Below, in pieces: positions 63,735 to 64,000 of a stretch of DNA of 64,000 bases. The notes below the pieces were generated by a model, which was not told where the DNA came from, made no database searches, and saw nothing but the letters and a program-made list of their open reading frames with translations. The DNA comes from S015-6 sp964479535. Its GTDB lineage: Bacteria > Desulfobacterota > DSWW01. The position numbers and the translations under genes are program-made. The stretch lies in assembly GCA_964479535.1 (NCBI GenBank), contig CAYZMM010000006.1, positions 100,738 to 164,737 of the forward strand, read 5' to 3'. The stretch's first letter is position 1, and each line of letters begins with the position of its first letter.

Positions 63735-63943
63735 TCATCTCCTGGTGAGGGTGAGTCTGACGGTGCCGTCTTCGCGAGTCGTCTCGTAGACCGAGAAGCC
63801 CCTTTTGCGGGCTTCCCGCTTCGCCTTCTCCACGCCGTAGGCCTGCACGAGCCGCTCCGCCTTGGGGCCCAGCTTTTCGGTTAGCCCGCCCCGGCACCAG
63901 AAATCCCACAGGAGCCTGTACCCGGCTCCCTGCCGGGCCTTGA
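63735..63943 (-). pseudogene. DUF1257 second copy, truncated at its 5' end
   Basis: Matches the C-terminal half of 35369-35800 (KQGF-like segment replaced by KRGF, then SVYETTREDGTVRLTLTRR). Homology ends abruptly at about 63943 and unrelated sequence follows to the window edge. The AAA ATPase gene that should be upstream is therefore absent or displaced. Confidence 0.75.
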
Positions 63944-64000
63944 CGACTGTTGACTACACCGATAAAGGTGAGGGGCGGGGGTAGGAGATTTGCGAATTGA

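Noticed and set aside
1..64000. CRISPR arrays, rRNA genes or riboswitches
   Set aside because: I found no regularly spaced 25-40 bp direct repeats with unique spacers, no rRNA sequence, and no recognisable riboswitch core.

Overview
The window reads as a GC-rich bacterial genome segment dominated by mobile DNA. A thiolase/DUF35 pair (the arrangement used in BbsAB-like anaerobic CoA pathways) and an anaerobic class III ribonucleotide reductase suggest an anaerobe, plausibly one of the sulfate-reducing or syntrophic Desulfobacterota. That assignment is inference; no marker gene is present.

Layout. (1) 1-641: end of a thiolase gene and its DUF35 partner. (2) 1.36-7.9 kb, minus strand: mobilisation module with a VirD4/TraD coupling protein, a membrane-anchored accessory protein, a short MobF relaxase, an iteron-like array of nine GGTGGACA boxes, an M23 peptidase, SSB and a RadC-like protein. 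No mating-pair (T4SS) genes are visible, so the element looks mobilisable rather than self-transmissible. (3) 8.3-21.8 kb, plus strand: a six-gene defence operon with a type III-like Res nuclease, a DUF4062/GHKL-ATPase protein, a beta-class Mod methyltransferase, SIR2, HerA and a RelE-UvrD fusion. (4) 22.1-37.4 kb, minus strand: accessory/replication block with a 987-residue protein of unknown function, an annealing-protein-like gene, a PD-(D/E)XK nuclease, DUF3150, a short cysteine-rich protein, DUF2997, DUF1257 and an AAA ATPase. It is interrupted by an IS3-family element whose transposase gene carries two apparently identical tandem group II introns. (5) 38.7-44.5 kb, plus strand: a two-gene PHP-ABC ATPase system and a glycan pair, one member being a GT25-sulfotransferase-like-GH16 fusion. 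(6) 44.8-49.7 kb, minus strand: a replication-initiator-like gene with an internal inverted-repeat/AT-rich candidate origin, NrdD, and a tyrosine integrase beside a 3' tRNA-Met fragment that marks an element end. (7) 49.9-64 kb: a scrapyard of insertion sequences (ISAzo13-like, IS256, ISL3, fragments), toxin-antitoxin pairs (MNT/HEPN, PIN/RHH, RelE/RHH), truncated genes, and a decayed second copy of the 31.7-35.8 kb block.

The genes fit an integrative mobilisable element inserted at a tRNA-Met gene. It carries its own DNA-processing, replication and recombination functions and a cargo of anti-phage systems, and lies next to the remains of a related element. The strongest candidates for undescribed biology are the six-gene defence operon, the PHP-ABC/small-partner pair and the triple-domain glycan enzyme.
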